From: Kingdonia uniflora
Lineage: Eukaryota; Streptophyta; Magnoliopsida; Ranunculales; Circaeasteraceae
DNA: 64,000 bases
Assembly: GCA_014058105.1 (NCBI GenBank)
Contig: JACGCM010002885.1
Coordinates: forward strand, 744,001 to 808,000
Reading direction: 5' to 3'
Part shown: positions 54,841-64,000 of the stretch, piece by piece
Position numbering within the stretch: the stretch's first letter is position 1
Layout of the letters: each line of letters begins with the position of its first letter
Position numbers and translations under genes: made by a program
Notes under the pieces: model-generated
Databases searched by the model: none
What the model saw: only the letters and a program-made list of their open reading frames with translations
What the model was told of the DNA's origin: nothing

Positions 54841-57013
54841 CAGTGGCAGATTTAGGGGGGGGGGGGGGGGGGGGGGGGAAAAAAAATACTATATAGTTCG
54901 AAAAGTTTTGAAATATATATATATAATACTATAATTCTTCTTCTTCATTCTTTTAAATGCAAATAGAAATAACTCAATTGGTTAAGAGATTTTGGAATTG
55001 ATCTTATTACCTAAGGTTCAATTCTTGATTTACCCTTTTACTTTTTCTTTATCTTTTGAAAAAAAAAATTCCTTTCAATTTCTATAAAGTGTTTAAATTG
55101 CCTATAATGAGTTTGATTAAAAAATATATCTCATTGTTAATTAAGATAAGATTTTAATTTGATTATCTTCGGTTATTATTTAGTACCCTAAAAAAATGGG
55201 ACGAAGCCCTCGAACCCATAAAGTAATTCTTAATCGTATCCCGCTAAACTTTGCCCCCCCCCCCCATTCCCCTCAGTGGCGGATGTAGGTAGAGCTCAGG
55301 GTGGGCAGCCGCCCACCTTGAAATTTTTAGAGCTTTGATTTTACTAAGTATAATTTTTTTAGATTCCAGACATTAATGTTTGCATCTTCATTTCTGCCCA
55401 CCCTGATATTTTTTATTACAAAGGGTACCATCATTGCCTACTCAATAATAAGAGGGCAATCTTGTAATTGAGAACCATGTTTAACCAAAGAGTTGTATTT
55501 CTCCTCTTCCCAAAATTAAATTTCATCTCCTCCAAGCTTTTCTTCTCTTTTGCTCTTCCCAAAATTAGATTAAATCATCGAAGACGACGAATAGAAGCGA
55601 AACCTTCTCTCCTCTTTGGCTCTTCCTAAATCAGTGGTGGTGAGTTTCCCTCGTCATCTTTCTCTTTCTCTAAAATATAATGATGTTATTGGTGAGTTTC
55701 CCTCTTCCTCCCAAATCCCTAAATTAATCACATATTTACTGATTGTATAACTTGTATTAGGGAATTTTGGATCACCATCTTTACTGATAAAGCATTGGAG
55801 ATCTTAGTTAATAGTTATTACTTCTCATTGTTCTCAAGTAACTAAGTAAGTCATTTTCTCATATCTCAATTTAATTTACTCTTTTATAAATTAGGGATGT
55901 TGATGATAATATGATTTTTATGGACAATTTACAATTTATGGATGATAAATGATAATATGATTTTTATGGATAATAATATGATTTTATAAGTATAAATCCA
56001 AAACTCTGATTTTTATGAGCATAATGTGAACTTGTCTCAAGCATTGCAAATAAAAGATCAAGATATCGTGAATGTCGTTTCTTTAGTAAAAGTGTGCAAG
56101 AAAAAGTTACAGGACGCGAGAGACAATAGGCGGGAAGAATTGCTTGACGAAGTCTCTTCTTTTTGTTATGAGCATAATGTCGTTGTTCCAGATATGGAAG
56201 CTAACTTTATAGCGTGGGGTCGATCTCGACGCAATACTGAAGTAATCACAAATATGAAACACTATCGTTATGGATATGTTTACACTGTAATAGATCATCA
56301 GTTACAAGAGTTGAACGATCACTTTAGTGAGGCGAATACAGAGTTACTTATTGGCTTAGCATGTTTGAATCCCTCAAATTCATGTTCTGCCTTTGACAAG
56401 CAGAAGTTACTAAACCTTGCCCGTCTTTATTCGACTGATTTTTCACGATTCGATCTTAGCACGCTTGAGGATGAGCTTGACACGTATATAATGGATGTGC
56501 GGACCGATAATAGGTTTTCAGAAGTGATTGGAATTTCCAACCTTGCGAATAAGATGGTTCAGACCCAAAAAAATCTTATTCACCCATTAGTTTTTTTGCT
56601 CATAAAATTGGCGTTAATCTTACCGGTTGCTACTGCCAATGTTGAAAGAGTCTTCTCTGCAATGCATATCATAAAGACTCGGTTGCGTAGTCGAATGAGC
56701 GATGAATGGATGAATGATTGTTTAGTTACATACATTGAGATTTTTTTTTTCAAGGAAGTCGAAAATGAGGTAATTATGCAACGGTTCTAGAAGATAAGGC
56801 CGCGTCGAAGACCAATATGAGAAATCTACTATCTTCGATATTATATTATAATAAATTTTTTGAAGAAAAGTATTTTTGTACAATTCTAATTTTGTGATAT
56901 ATATTACCATTTATTTGTTATATGATTTTTTGACTTGTTGACTTTGACTCGTCGCCCCCTCAACACAAATTATGAATTCCCCCCCCCCCCCCAAACTTCA
57001 AATCCTGGCTCCA
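54841..57013 (+). mobile_element. hAT-type transposon region, possibly two nested copies
   Basis: CAGTGGCAGATTTAGGGG at 54,841 and CAGTGGCGGATGTAGG at 55,274 are both hAT-style left ends. On the right, AAACTTCAAATCCTGGCTCC (56,993-57,012) has the reverse complement GGAGCCAGGATTTGAAG, like hAT ends of the same family, with the outermost bases lost. A transposase fragment lies inside. Homopolymers mark the ends: 24 G at 54,855-54,878, 12 C at 55,254-55,265, 14 C at 56,979-56,992. Confidence 0.7.
56026..56790 (+). pseudogene. hAT transposase-like protein (ZMYM1-like), 5'-truncated
   Basis: 254-residue open frame. The C-terminal part HPLVFLLIKLALILPVATAN, VERVFSAMHIIKTRLRSRMS, DEWMNDCLVTYIE is the hAT dimerisation domain (normally a.VERsFSaM..iKt.LRn.m.d..l...l). 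The front half (DNRREELLDEVSSFCYEHNV, LLIGLACLNPSNSCSAFDKQ) matches the plant TTF-finger/ZMYM1-like hAT proteins. The N-terminal zinc finger and most of the catalytic core are missing, as 250 of roughly 700-800 residues remain. The frame itself is undamaged. Confidence 0.85.
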
Positions 57014-57689
57014 TATTTTTCAAGTTACAACTAAAGATTCATCAACTCTAAATCTTTTTGCTTAGCCTTCACTTCATAAATACCGAGTAAAGATTGGTAT
57101 ATGACCAACTTTCTTTTTCTCTTCTTCAACAACCCTCTTATACTCGACGAGTTGCTTTTTAAGCTTCTCTACCTCATCCTTCAAAATTGGATAATTTACA
57201 ACCTACCTCAATTTTGAATGACTCCTCTAAAAAACTTTGGCAACCTGCTTCACCTACAAGATTAACAAATCATACTCAAACAAAAACATTTTTTTACTAT
57301 TGCATTTATGGAAAATACTTTACCTCATTTGAATTCTTGTGGGCAACTTCAAAAAAATTATAAAGGTAAGAGACAATTTCCATGCTTGACTTATACTCCT
57401 TCTCTTCAAAATCGTTTGAACCATCAAGAGTAGTCCCATTATCTTCAACCTCAGCATCAAGACCAACATACTCATACTCATCCTCATCCTCGTTCCCATT
57501 TCCTTTAAAACTTTTCCTTTTCAACCCATGACTTTCAGACAAATAGACTTACTTCTTAAACCTCTTTAATTTATCACCATCTTCACAAGAATCAACAACT
57601 AGAAGCTAAAAAACAGTTCTTCTATGAATATGAGGAGCAACACCTGTTGTCGACTTAGTTGGAACACTAGGCCTCTTTGTTGAGCCGCG

Positions 57690-58640
57690 CCTAAGAAGCC
57701 AACCACTGATTCGATCCGATTAGAGCACAAACAAAACTAAAAGGAATAAACACAACCAAACAATAACACACATGTAAGGTGGTTCGGCGAGTTGCTTATG
57801 TCCACACACGAGAAAGATAGAGTTTATTCCAATGATCCAAGGTTACAATCTTACAATACTATGAGGTTTTATCTCAAGAAATTTCTCTCACAAAGATTTC
57901 ACCAAGGGTTGCTAAGAAATACCCTAAGTCCCCATTATATACTTGAGAGACTTATTACATAAACACGGATCAAAAGACAAAACCAATGGTCGTAACGACC
58001 TCTAAGTATTTGCATCCGAATACAAATTCAGATCATAAGACCATCCAGGTTGCATCCGGATCTTACTGGTCAAAGTTAGGATGAAAATCTAGATTATAAG
58101 CCTATCATCGACTTCCGCCCAAATTCCTCATTTACTCGACAATTCTCCACCTCTACGAAGATTTCCTCAAATCTGAGCAGAACTTCGCCAACCCACCAAA
58201 TTGGACCTAAACCAAAAACCTCTCTAAAAAAATGTCCCCAAAGACCTAAACAAACAAAAGTCTCAAGTAACCCAACCAAACAAGCGTCCTGAAGGACCAA
58301 ATCGAACAAACGTCCGAAGAATCAAATCAATGGTTGCCTAGACACCCAAAAGAAGAACACATGATGTAGCTGTGTTCAACAATCTTGTAACGAGTCTTAA
58401 GTTACAACTCATCAAAACTGTTGGGGGAATTTGCTCGACCTCGTCTCTTAGAATCCAGACAAAATCTTTATTTTAATTTTTGTTGTTGGAGATGCTCTCA
58501 CCATTTCCATTGGAGACGCACACTCCCCAAAAATGCCTCTCTTCTTGTTGGAGACGCACGCTCTCATACAATCCAAGGCTCTTATTACCGGCACCATCCT
58601 GTAATATTTGACTAAACCGGCTAAATAATACCCTAACAGG
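57690..58640. other. Dispersed-repeat sequence upstream of TBP
   Basis: 57,780-57,950 contains TGGTTCGGCGAGTTGC and the inverted partner of 51,616-51,750, resembling LTR material. GGAGACGCACGCTCTC near 58,551 and GGAGACGCACACTCCC near 58,513 are a short direct repeat. Confidence 0.5.
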
Positions 58641-58647
58641 TTACCCC

Positions 58648-58655
58648 ATATAAAT
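58648..58655 (+). promoter_or_regulatory. TATA box of the TBP gene
   Basis: TATAAATA, followed 40-100 bp later by a CT-rich leader (ACCCTCTCTCTCTCTCC) typical of plant 5'UTRs. The leader reaches about 58,940, where TTGG|GTCAGT may be a 5'UTR intron donor. Confidence 0.6.
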
Positions 58656-59353
58656 ACTCAGCGATGATAGAAAAGGTCTCTCCACACAACCACCCAACCC
58701 TCTCTCTCTCTCCAAACAAATCTCTCCTCACACCTCTCTACATATAAATCCTCCTTCAGATCTCCTCTTCTTTCATATAAAACACAAACAAATTCAAACT
58801 TTTACCGCTCTAACTCGATCTCCCCCTCCAAATTTACATCATTTAACCCTCCAATCCGACCCGAAAAACCTAACTTCTTCATCTCTCGAGGCGATTGGAG
58901 CTGTGATTTGAAGGATCTGTGGTGAAATTGACTCGATCTTGGGTCAGTTTCTTTGAAAACCGTAGATTATGATCAAGTATTGGTTAAATATGAACAAAAA
59001 TTTGAGAAAAACGTGTGTAATTGGGGATTTATCATAAACTTAATTGGGGGTTGTTTTGGATCATGGGGTAATGTGAAAAAAGTGGTTTTTGTGGTCTGGG
59101 GTTTGTTGTTTGATGAATTTTATTAGTGGGATTTTATTGGATTTAGTTTTAGGGCATTTGTAAAGATTATGTAGTGTACCTAGATGTATAAAGGTCTAAA
59201 ATTATGGAGAAATCTAGTTAGAATTGACTAAAAAGAGGGTAACATAGACAAGTATTTGTTTGATGATCTATAGTTGATTGTGTTTGATTGCTGATAAACT
59301 AAATGAAAATGGTTTTAATTTTGCTAGAGTGGGCATTTGACTTTGAAGGGTAC

Positions 59354-62300
59354 ATGGGTGATCAAGTCTTGGAAGGGAGCCAGCCAGTAGATCTTACAAA
59401 GCATCCTTCTGGGATTGTTCCTACCTTGCAGTAAGTTATGTGTGGGGATACATATTTTGTGTAAATGTTGTTACTGTTTATGGCAATTCTGAAGTAAAAG
59501 AAAAACATTGTGTCGCTCTTGTTCAATTTTATGTTTGAGTACAATTTGTTGTAGATGATTGCATTTTTTGTGAGTTACCATTACTTGCCCTAAAGTTCAC
59601 CATTACTTGCCTAACTGCTTAGGGCAGTCAAAAAACCTACGATCTCAGTTATGTATTCCCATGTAACTCATGTTATGGCTATGAAGATGGCAATAAATGG
59701 AGAAAATGACAAATCCGATTAAAAATCATAAGAATCGTGCGCACCTTATTTGAAGAGTGAAGTACAATATGACCAAAAAAGCAGAAAAGCGCCTATGAAC
59801 TTCATGTGTATTTGGAAGTTGGATATTTTGGGCTGGTATCTGCTAAAAAATTGAAATATTTCTGAACCTGCATTAGAAAGATTGTAAAACTGTAAATTGT
59901 AGCTCAACAAGCCCTTTGTCTTGCAAAAATAAGATGGTTACGACCAAGATGTCGCCTACCCTGTTTACCTCTTTTTTTGGGTGACTGGTTCAGTGGAAGA
60001 CAACATTATGATCTCATTTTAACCAACAAAATCTTGAAATGATTTGACAGAATAATGGTGGCAACTCTAGAAGCGTCAGCAATATTATTAAGAGTTTTTT
60101 TTCTACAAAATTTCCTATAAAAACTAATTTAAAAGTGAAAGTTCAAATGGGGCATCAAACCTAGAGAAGAACAGAGTTTCGGTTTGACTAGAACTTTAGG
60201 GGAAGTATTTTTTGACTTTTTACGAACTTACGAATTAAATATAATAATTGGAGGCAGAAAATAAGATGGAAGTTAGACTAGAACTTAAGGGGAAGAGTTA
60301 GCAAAGTCCTCTTAATGGTAAGAAGAGGCAGAAAATAAGATGGAAGTGAGACTTTAGGGTTCTGTTTATGTTGCAAGGCGATGAGAGGGGAAGTTGGGCT
60401 TTGGCATGTCAGGCAATCAAGCTATTTTGTGGGTTGGTATTGGGTTAGTGACACTTCACCTCCTCATAAGGCTGATCACTTTGATCATCAATGATACGCA
60501 ATCGTATGAGGTCGCGGTGAGAAATTTCATTAACCATTATGAACATAGGATGTAGATGGCATCAACACTTTATTTATGTGATCTTCTTTTGGATCGTAGT
60601 CGGTTTGGTGTATATGCATGTCTCCAGTAGTGCGATTGGACATAACATCGCTATGATCGCGTTTTAGCTATACACAGTTCTTAGAAGCATTGTGGGTTTC
60701 ATCCTTAGCAAATGGATAATATACTAATTTTGTGGAAATCTCATCGTCGCATCTTTTGCCTTTGAATTAGATATCAATGGGTCCAATGGTCTTATAATAT
60801 TGTTCAAAATTGGTCTTGTCAGTTTCTACTTTATATGCATATGCCATCTCAAGATCTACTACAACCATATGATGATGGCGCTTATCAAAGAATAATAACT
60901 CATAGAAAGGGTTCTTTTAAGCCGTTTGTACAAAGCGTAGTACAACATGCGGTCTTACCCGATAAAGTTTTTGTGAGTTTGCTTTTATTAAATATTACCT
61001 ACTAGTTAAATGATTTTGTTAAACTACTACAACAACATTTAATTAGTAGTTGATGTATAATAAAAACAAACTCACAAAAATATTATCGGACTAGACCGCA
61101 TGTTGTGCTATGTGTTGTGCAAGACGGTTTAAAATGGGCATTTTTATAAGCTCTTATTATTTGATATGCCCTTTCTTCTGATGGATGCGGTTCTACTAGA
61201 TCCTGAGAGAGCATATGTATATGAAGTAGAGAGGGCAAAATCAATTTTGAACTATATAATATGTCATTTGGACCCCTTAATATCCACTTCGAGTGCAAAT
61301 GAGGCGAGAAAGATTTTTAAAAAATGGGTATATTGTCCATTTATTAAGTATGAAGTCCACAATGTTTGTGAGAGTTGTGCATAGCCAAAATGCAATCGCA
61401 TTGCTAGAGACGTGGATGTAGCAAACCAACTAGGATCCCAAAGACAAGTACATACATAGAGGTGTTGATCAAACCCGGCCATGGGGATGTGCGACGGCAC
61501 AGGGCCCAATTTTTTTTTTTGCCTATAGCCCAAACAAAAAAATAATAATTTAATTTTACCCAACCCATCCGAACCCAACCCATTATTCAAGTTACAAACT
61601 TACAATATACGAGTTACAAGGCCCAAACAACCAAACCTATTAATCTTTTATCTTTCTCCAAACAAAAAAAATAAATAGTAAAAAATGCCCATTTTAATTC
61701 TTCGCACAGGGCCTTCAAAAAGCCAGGGCCGGCCATGGTGTTGATGGCATCCAAATCCAGTTCATAATAGTTTATGAAATTTCTCACCGTGATTTTATAC
61801 GGTTGTGTACTATTGATGATAAAAGTGATCAAACTTGTGAGGTGAAGTATCACTTGTCCAATACCAGCCCACAAGGTAGCTTGATGGTGAAGTATCACAA
61901 GGTAGCTTGATCGTCTGGTATTTTGCCCTTGATGGTGATAAACAACGAAGCAAAAATAAGGAGGAAGACACGCATAATAAGATTCTTTCAAAAGAAAATT
62001 AGGGAAGATCAACGAATGTAAATAAAAATACAAACTGTTAGTTTTTTTTAAAGATGACCTTATATTTCCACACAACACTTCTCAAATACACTCATGAACA
62101 ACAGACTAGTTATTAATTAATGAGATAGTAATTAAAGGTATGGTGAAGAACATTTCCAGATTTGTGAAGTCTCATACATACAACAAAGATTTGAAATAGA
62201 TTTAACAATTTTTTTCTTCCCACAAGGAAAAGCATAAAGGACTAAGGTTTGCAAATGCGAATCTATTTGAGAAACTCTTCTCTTTGATTTAATAAAGAAT

Positions 62301-64000
62301 GGTTTCATAACTAAATAAAAAATAAATTAAAACATGTTCCAGCATTCCTTTCATGTAACAATTACACACATACTTAGGTGAATAAAGCTTTTACCTTAAT
62401 TGAATTGGTTGTTATGCGAATGTGAACTGGCAAAGCGACTCTCGTATTAACTAGTTTACCACATAACGGTGGAACCGACCACGTAAATTTCTTATTGTAA
62501 TCTTGGTTTTATATTTGTGTTTCGGGTAGACTTTTTCCGATTGTAAGTGCTAGTAGATTGGATCACCTTGATTCGAACAACATTGTAGAATTTGGCCACT
62601 TGAAAGCCTTGTCACCGAAATAAAAGAGTTTTTATTTTATTTTTATATTTACAATTTAGAAGAATAATCATTTTTCAGGTAGCATAGATGTATGGAGTTT
62701 AGAGAGAGTTTTTAGTAGGGAATTTTTTACTGTTTGTAGAGTTGATGGAGTGTAAGGGGTGAGAGGAAGAGATTTACTTTAGATATGGGTGAAAGATGTA
62801 AAAAATATTAGTTGGAGATATTATTGGAGGAAAGAAGGGATATAAACTAAACTACTTCCCAGGATAAAAGAAAAGATACGAAAAAAAGAAGAATAAAATG
62901 GAGATAATCGTGGGGAGTGAGATGTTTTCATCTGACCTAAAATACCTATTGTTTTTGTTTTTCCAACTTCTTACTGTGTGTACAATTAACACAAACTGAA
63001 AATAAAGGAAAAACTAAGGGTATTTTAGAGATCCAAAAAAGCTTCGAGACTACCATCTAACCTATGTGTACCCACCAAACACAATTTTATGTAGTTGTTT
63101 GTAAGAGCATCCACATTAACTATTTTATAGAGAGGCAAAAGTGCTAAAAGTACCCTTTCCAGACTCTTCATGTTGGTAGTTTTTTTTAGCTTATGTCATT
63201 CCCTCTCCTTAAACATGGCTAGGAATGAAAGAGAAATTAACTAGCCACATAGGCAAATTGCTTAGGCGGTAACCACAATTAATTAGGTGGAAAGTGTTTT
63301 AAAATGATAAAACTTCTCTCATTCATTTTCCAATAAATTACTTCTACACTGGAGTTTTGGTAATTCTTTCTTTATGTTTCTGATGTTATATTTGTGCATT
63401 TATATTTACAGAAACATTGTCTCCACGGTAAACCTGGACTGCAAATTGGATCTTAAGACCATAGCTCTCCGGGCACGCAATGCCGAGTATAATCCCAAGG
63501 TATGTCAATTGATTAAAGGCGTTCTTGGGAAGTTTGAGCATCCTTCTGTTTCTTTCTTTTTTCGACTTCAGGGTACTTGTTAGTTGTTGTTTCTTTTGAT
63601 TCTTGATGAACTTGGAATGATGTCTGGTTTATGATTTTCTATAACAGCGTTTTGCTGCTGTTATTATGAGGATAAGAGAGCCTAAGACGACTGCATTAAT
63701 TTTTGCTTCTGGGAAGATGGTGAGTTTGTCTTTACAGGAGTTACTTCTATTTTCACTTCCAGTTACCGTGAAGTCATATGTTCATGTATAGAAAGTGTAT
63801 GCGCTTTATGTGATATTTCTTTTGATAATAATGGACAAGTGAGTACACAACAAAATTAAAAAAAATAAAAACATTTGGGTGCGTTTATTCATTTGCCTGT
63901 GAGAGCACAACTTTAGACTTGTTTGGTTCTTTTGACTTTATAGGTATACAGTATACACCTTCCTTTGATGTGCATACGTTCCAAAAAATCAGCCTGATCC
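59354..64000 (+). CDS. TBP: TATA-box-binding protein, first three coding exons (continues past window)
   Basis: Exon 1 is 59,354-59,430 ([25 protein letters not shown]), exon 2 is 63,412-63,499 ([29 protein letters not shown]) and exon 3 is 63,648-63,719 ([24 protein letters not shown]). Splices CA|GTAAGT...ACAG|A, AAG|GTATGT...ACAG|CGT and ATG|GTGAGT keep the frame. This is the short plant N-terminus and first half of the conserved TBP saddle, the general factor that binds TATA boxes for Pol I, II and III. Residue 46 is Arg where I recall Gln ([13 protein letters not shown]) in other plant TBPs, a CAG/CGG change at a position that varies between kingdoms. VCTGAK and the second half of the saddle lie beyond 64,000. 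I see nothing broken. Confidence 0.94.
60405..60900 (+). pseudogene. Membrane-protein-like pseudogene fragment
   Basis: [16 protein letters not shown] then [20 protein letters not shown] is readable, followed in another frame by [20 protein letters not shown] and [19 protein letters not shown] with stops. Hydrophobic segments suggest a multi-pass membrane protein. Its first part recurs on the opposite strand at 61,740-61,905. No family recognised. Confidence 0.4.
60915..61134. mobile_element. Foldback MITE
   Basis: Two arms of about 100 bp are reverse complements: ACAACATGCGGTCTTACCCG at 60,942 faces CGGACTAGACCGCATGTTGT at 61,087, and TTTTGTGAGTTTG at 60,969 faces CAAACTCACAAAA at 61,067. 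A loop of about 20 bp separates them. The outer edges are CTTTTAAGCCGT and ACGGTTTAAAAT. No coding content. Confidence 0.8.
61614..62078 (-). pseudogene. Second copy of the membrane-protein-like fragment (inverted)
   Basis: The minus-strand frame contains [17 protein letters not shown] and [20 protein letters not shown], paralleling 60,420-60,560 residue by residue with many conservative changes. Outside that block ([17 protein letters not shown]) there is no similarity. Confidence 0.4.
62080..63360. other. AT-rich remainder of TBP intron 1
   Basis: No coding segment. GTAAGAGCATCCACATTAAC at 63,102 resembles the left end of a GAGCATC-type MITE, but I could not find the right end. Confidence 0.4.

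Larger units (their letters stand above)
54617..57685 (-). pseudogene. Unrecognised acidic/coiled-coil gene split by the hAT insertion
   Basis: Minus-strand pieces in order: 57,685-57,306 (STKRPSVPTKSTTGVAPHIH, stops, then RKSFKGNGNEDEDEYEYVGL and SSMEIVSYLYNFFEVAHKN) with a donor GAG|GTAAAG; 57,190-57,060 (LKDEVEKLKKQLVEYKRVVE, a clear coiled coil); and beyond the hAT element 54,752-54,617 (YELAEKLRAPREEVISYSEN, EDEEVDKEDVEPATENVEEE, stop). The shared acidic/coiled-coil style and order suggest one gene. Exon joins were not all verified and stops occur, so it is probably dead. Function unknown. Confidence 0.4.
59431..63411 (+). other. First coding intron of TBP (4.0 kb)
   Basis: Donor GTAAGTTATG at 59,431 and acceptor TTTACAG ending 63,411. 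It contains an inverted pair of coding-like segments (60,405-60,575 and 61,740-61,905), a foldback MITE (60,915-61,134) and AT-rich sequence. Confidence 0.85.

Noticed and set aside
60405..61905. Inverted pair read as TIRs of one DNA transposon
   Set aside because: The matching segments are coding-like and differ more than ordinary TIRs; no target duplication at their outer edges, so I kept them as two gene fragments.
1..64000. tRNA and rRNA genes
   Set aside because: No cloverleaf with paired A/B boxes apart from the SINE at 48.5 kb, and no rRNA segments; the 25S-like matches are short guide complements only.

Overview
The window looks like nuclear DNA of a flowering plant, probably a eudicot. 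It holds plant-type genes with GT-AG introns (TATA-binding protein, tubulin-folding cofactor A, a short-chain dehydrogenase, PPR and mTERF remnants, a snoRNA cluster with a telo-box promoter) in AT-rich DNA crowded with decayed plant transposons. I cannot name the family or species.

Region by region: 1-10.7 kb is a decayed Ty3/gypsy element of the Tat type: protease, RT, RNase H, a second RNase H and integrase on +, then a 75-bp and an 85-bp tandem array, then a degenerate antisense ORF, then an LTR-like end. 10.7-11.9 kb holds a copia-like solo LTR and a CACGTG/ACATGT-rich repeat. 11.9-24.3 kb is a nested, rearranged pair of LINEs: element Y has 13-bp flanking repeats at 11,916 and 24,249; element X lies inside it with its two ends now in opposite orientation; a remnant with a tRNA-Asp-type primer site sits between. 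24.5-25.7 kb has a MITE and a box C/D snoRNA cluster. 27.1-28.2 kb is the 3' end of an ARM-like gene (-). 30.7-32.8 kb has mTERF and PPR pseudogenes (-). 35.3-39.4 kb is a copia element (-) with both LTRs and an AAACA target duplication, gag missing. 41.2-42.1 kb is an intact intronless SDR gene (+). 42.6-47.4 kb is the three-exon TBCA gene (-), whose 4.1-kb intron holds a LINE remnant. 48.5 kb has a SINE. 49.4-51.0 kb is a large near-perfect palindrome beside a C2-domain gene fragment. 52-57.7 kb holds unrecognised ORFs, a short nested hairpin and a hAT element that splits an unrecognised acidic/coiled-coil gene (-). 58.6-64.0 kb is the first part of a TBP gene (+), with a transposon-filled 4-kb first intron.

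The genes that look functional are TBCA, SDR, TBP (running off the right edge) and probably the snoRNA cluster. They are independent housekeeping or metabolic units, with no sign of a pathway cluster. The most unusual structures are the LINE-in-LINE inversion scar, the 1.6-kb palindrome, and the snoRNA cluster whose guides match 25S rRNA as I recall it. Coordinates of intact exons come from reading splice sites and frames by eye; boundaries of decayed elements are approximate.
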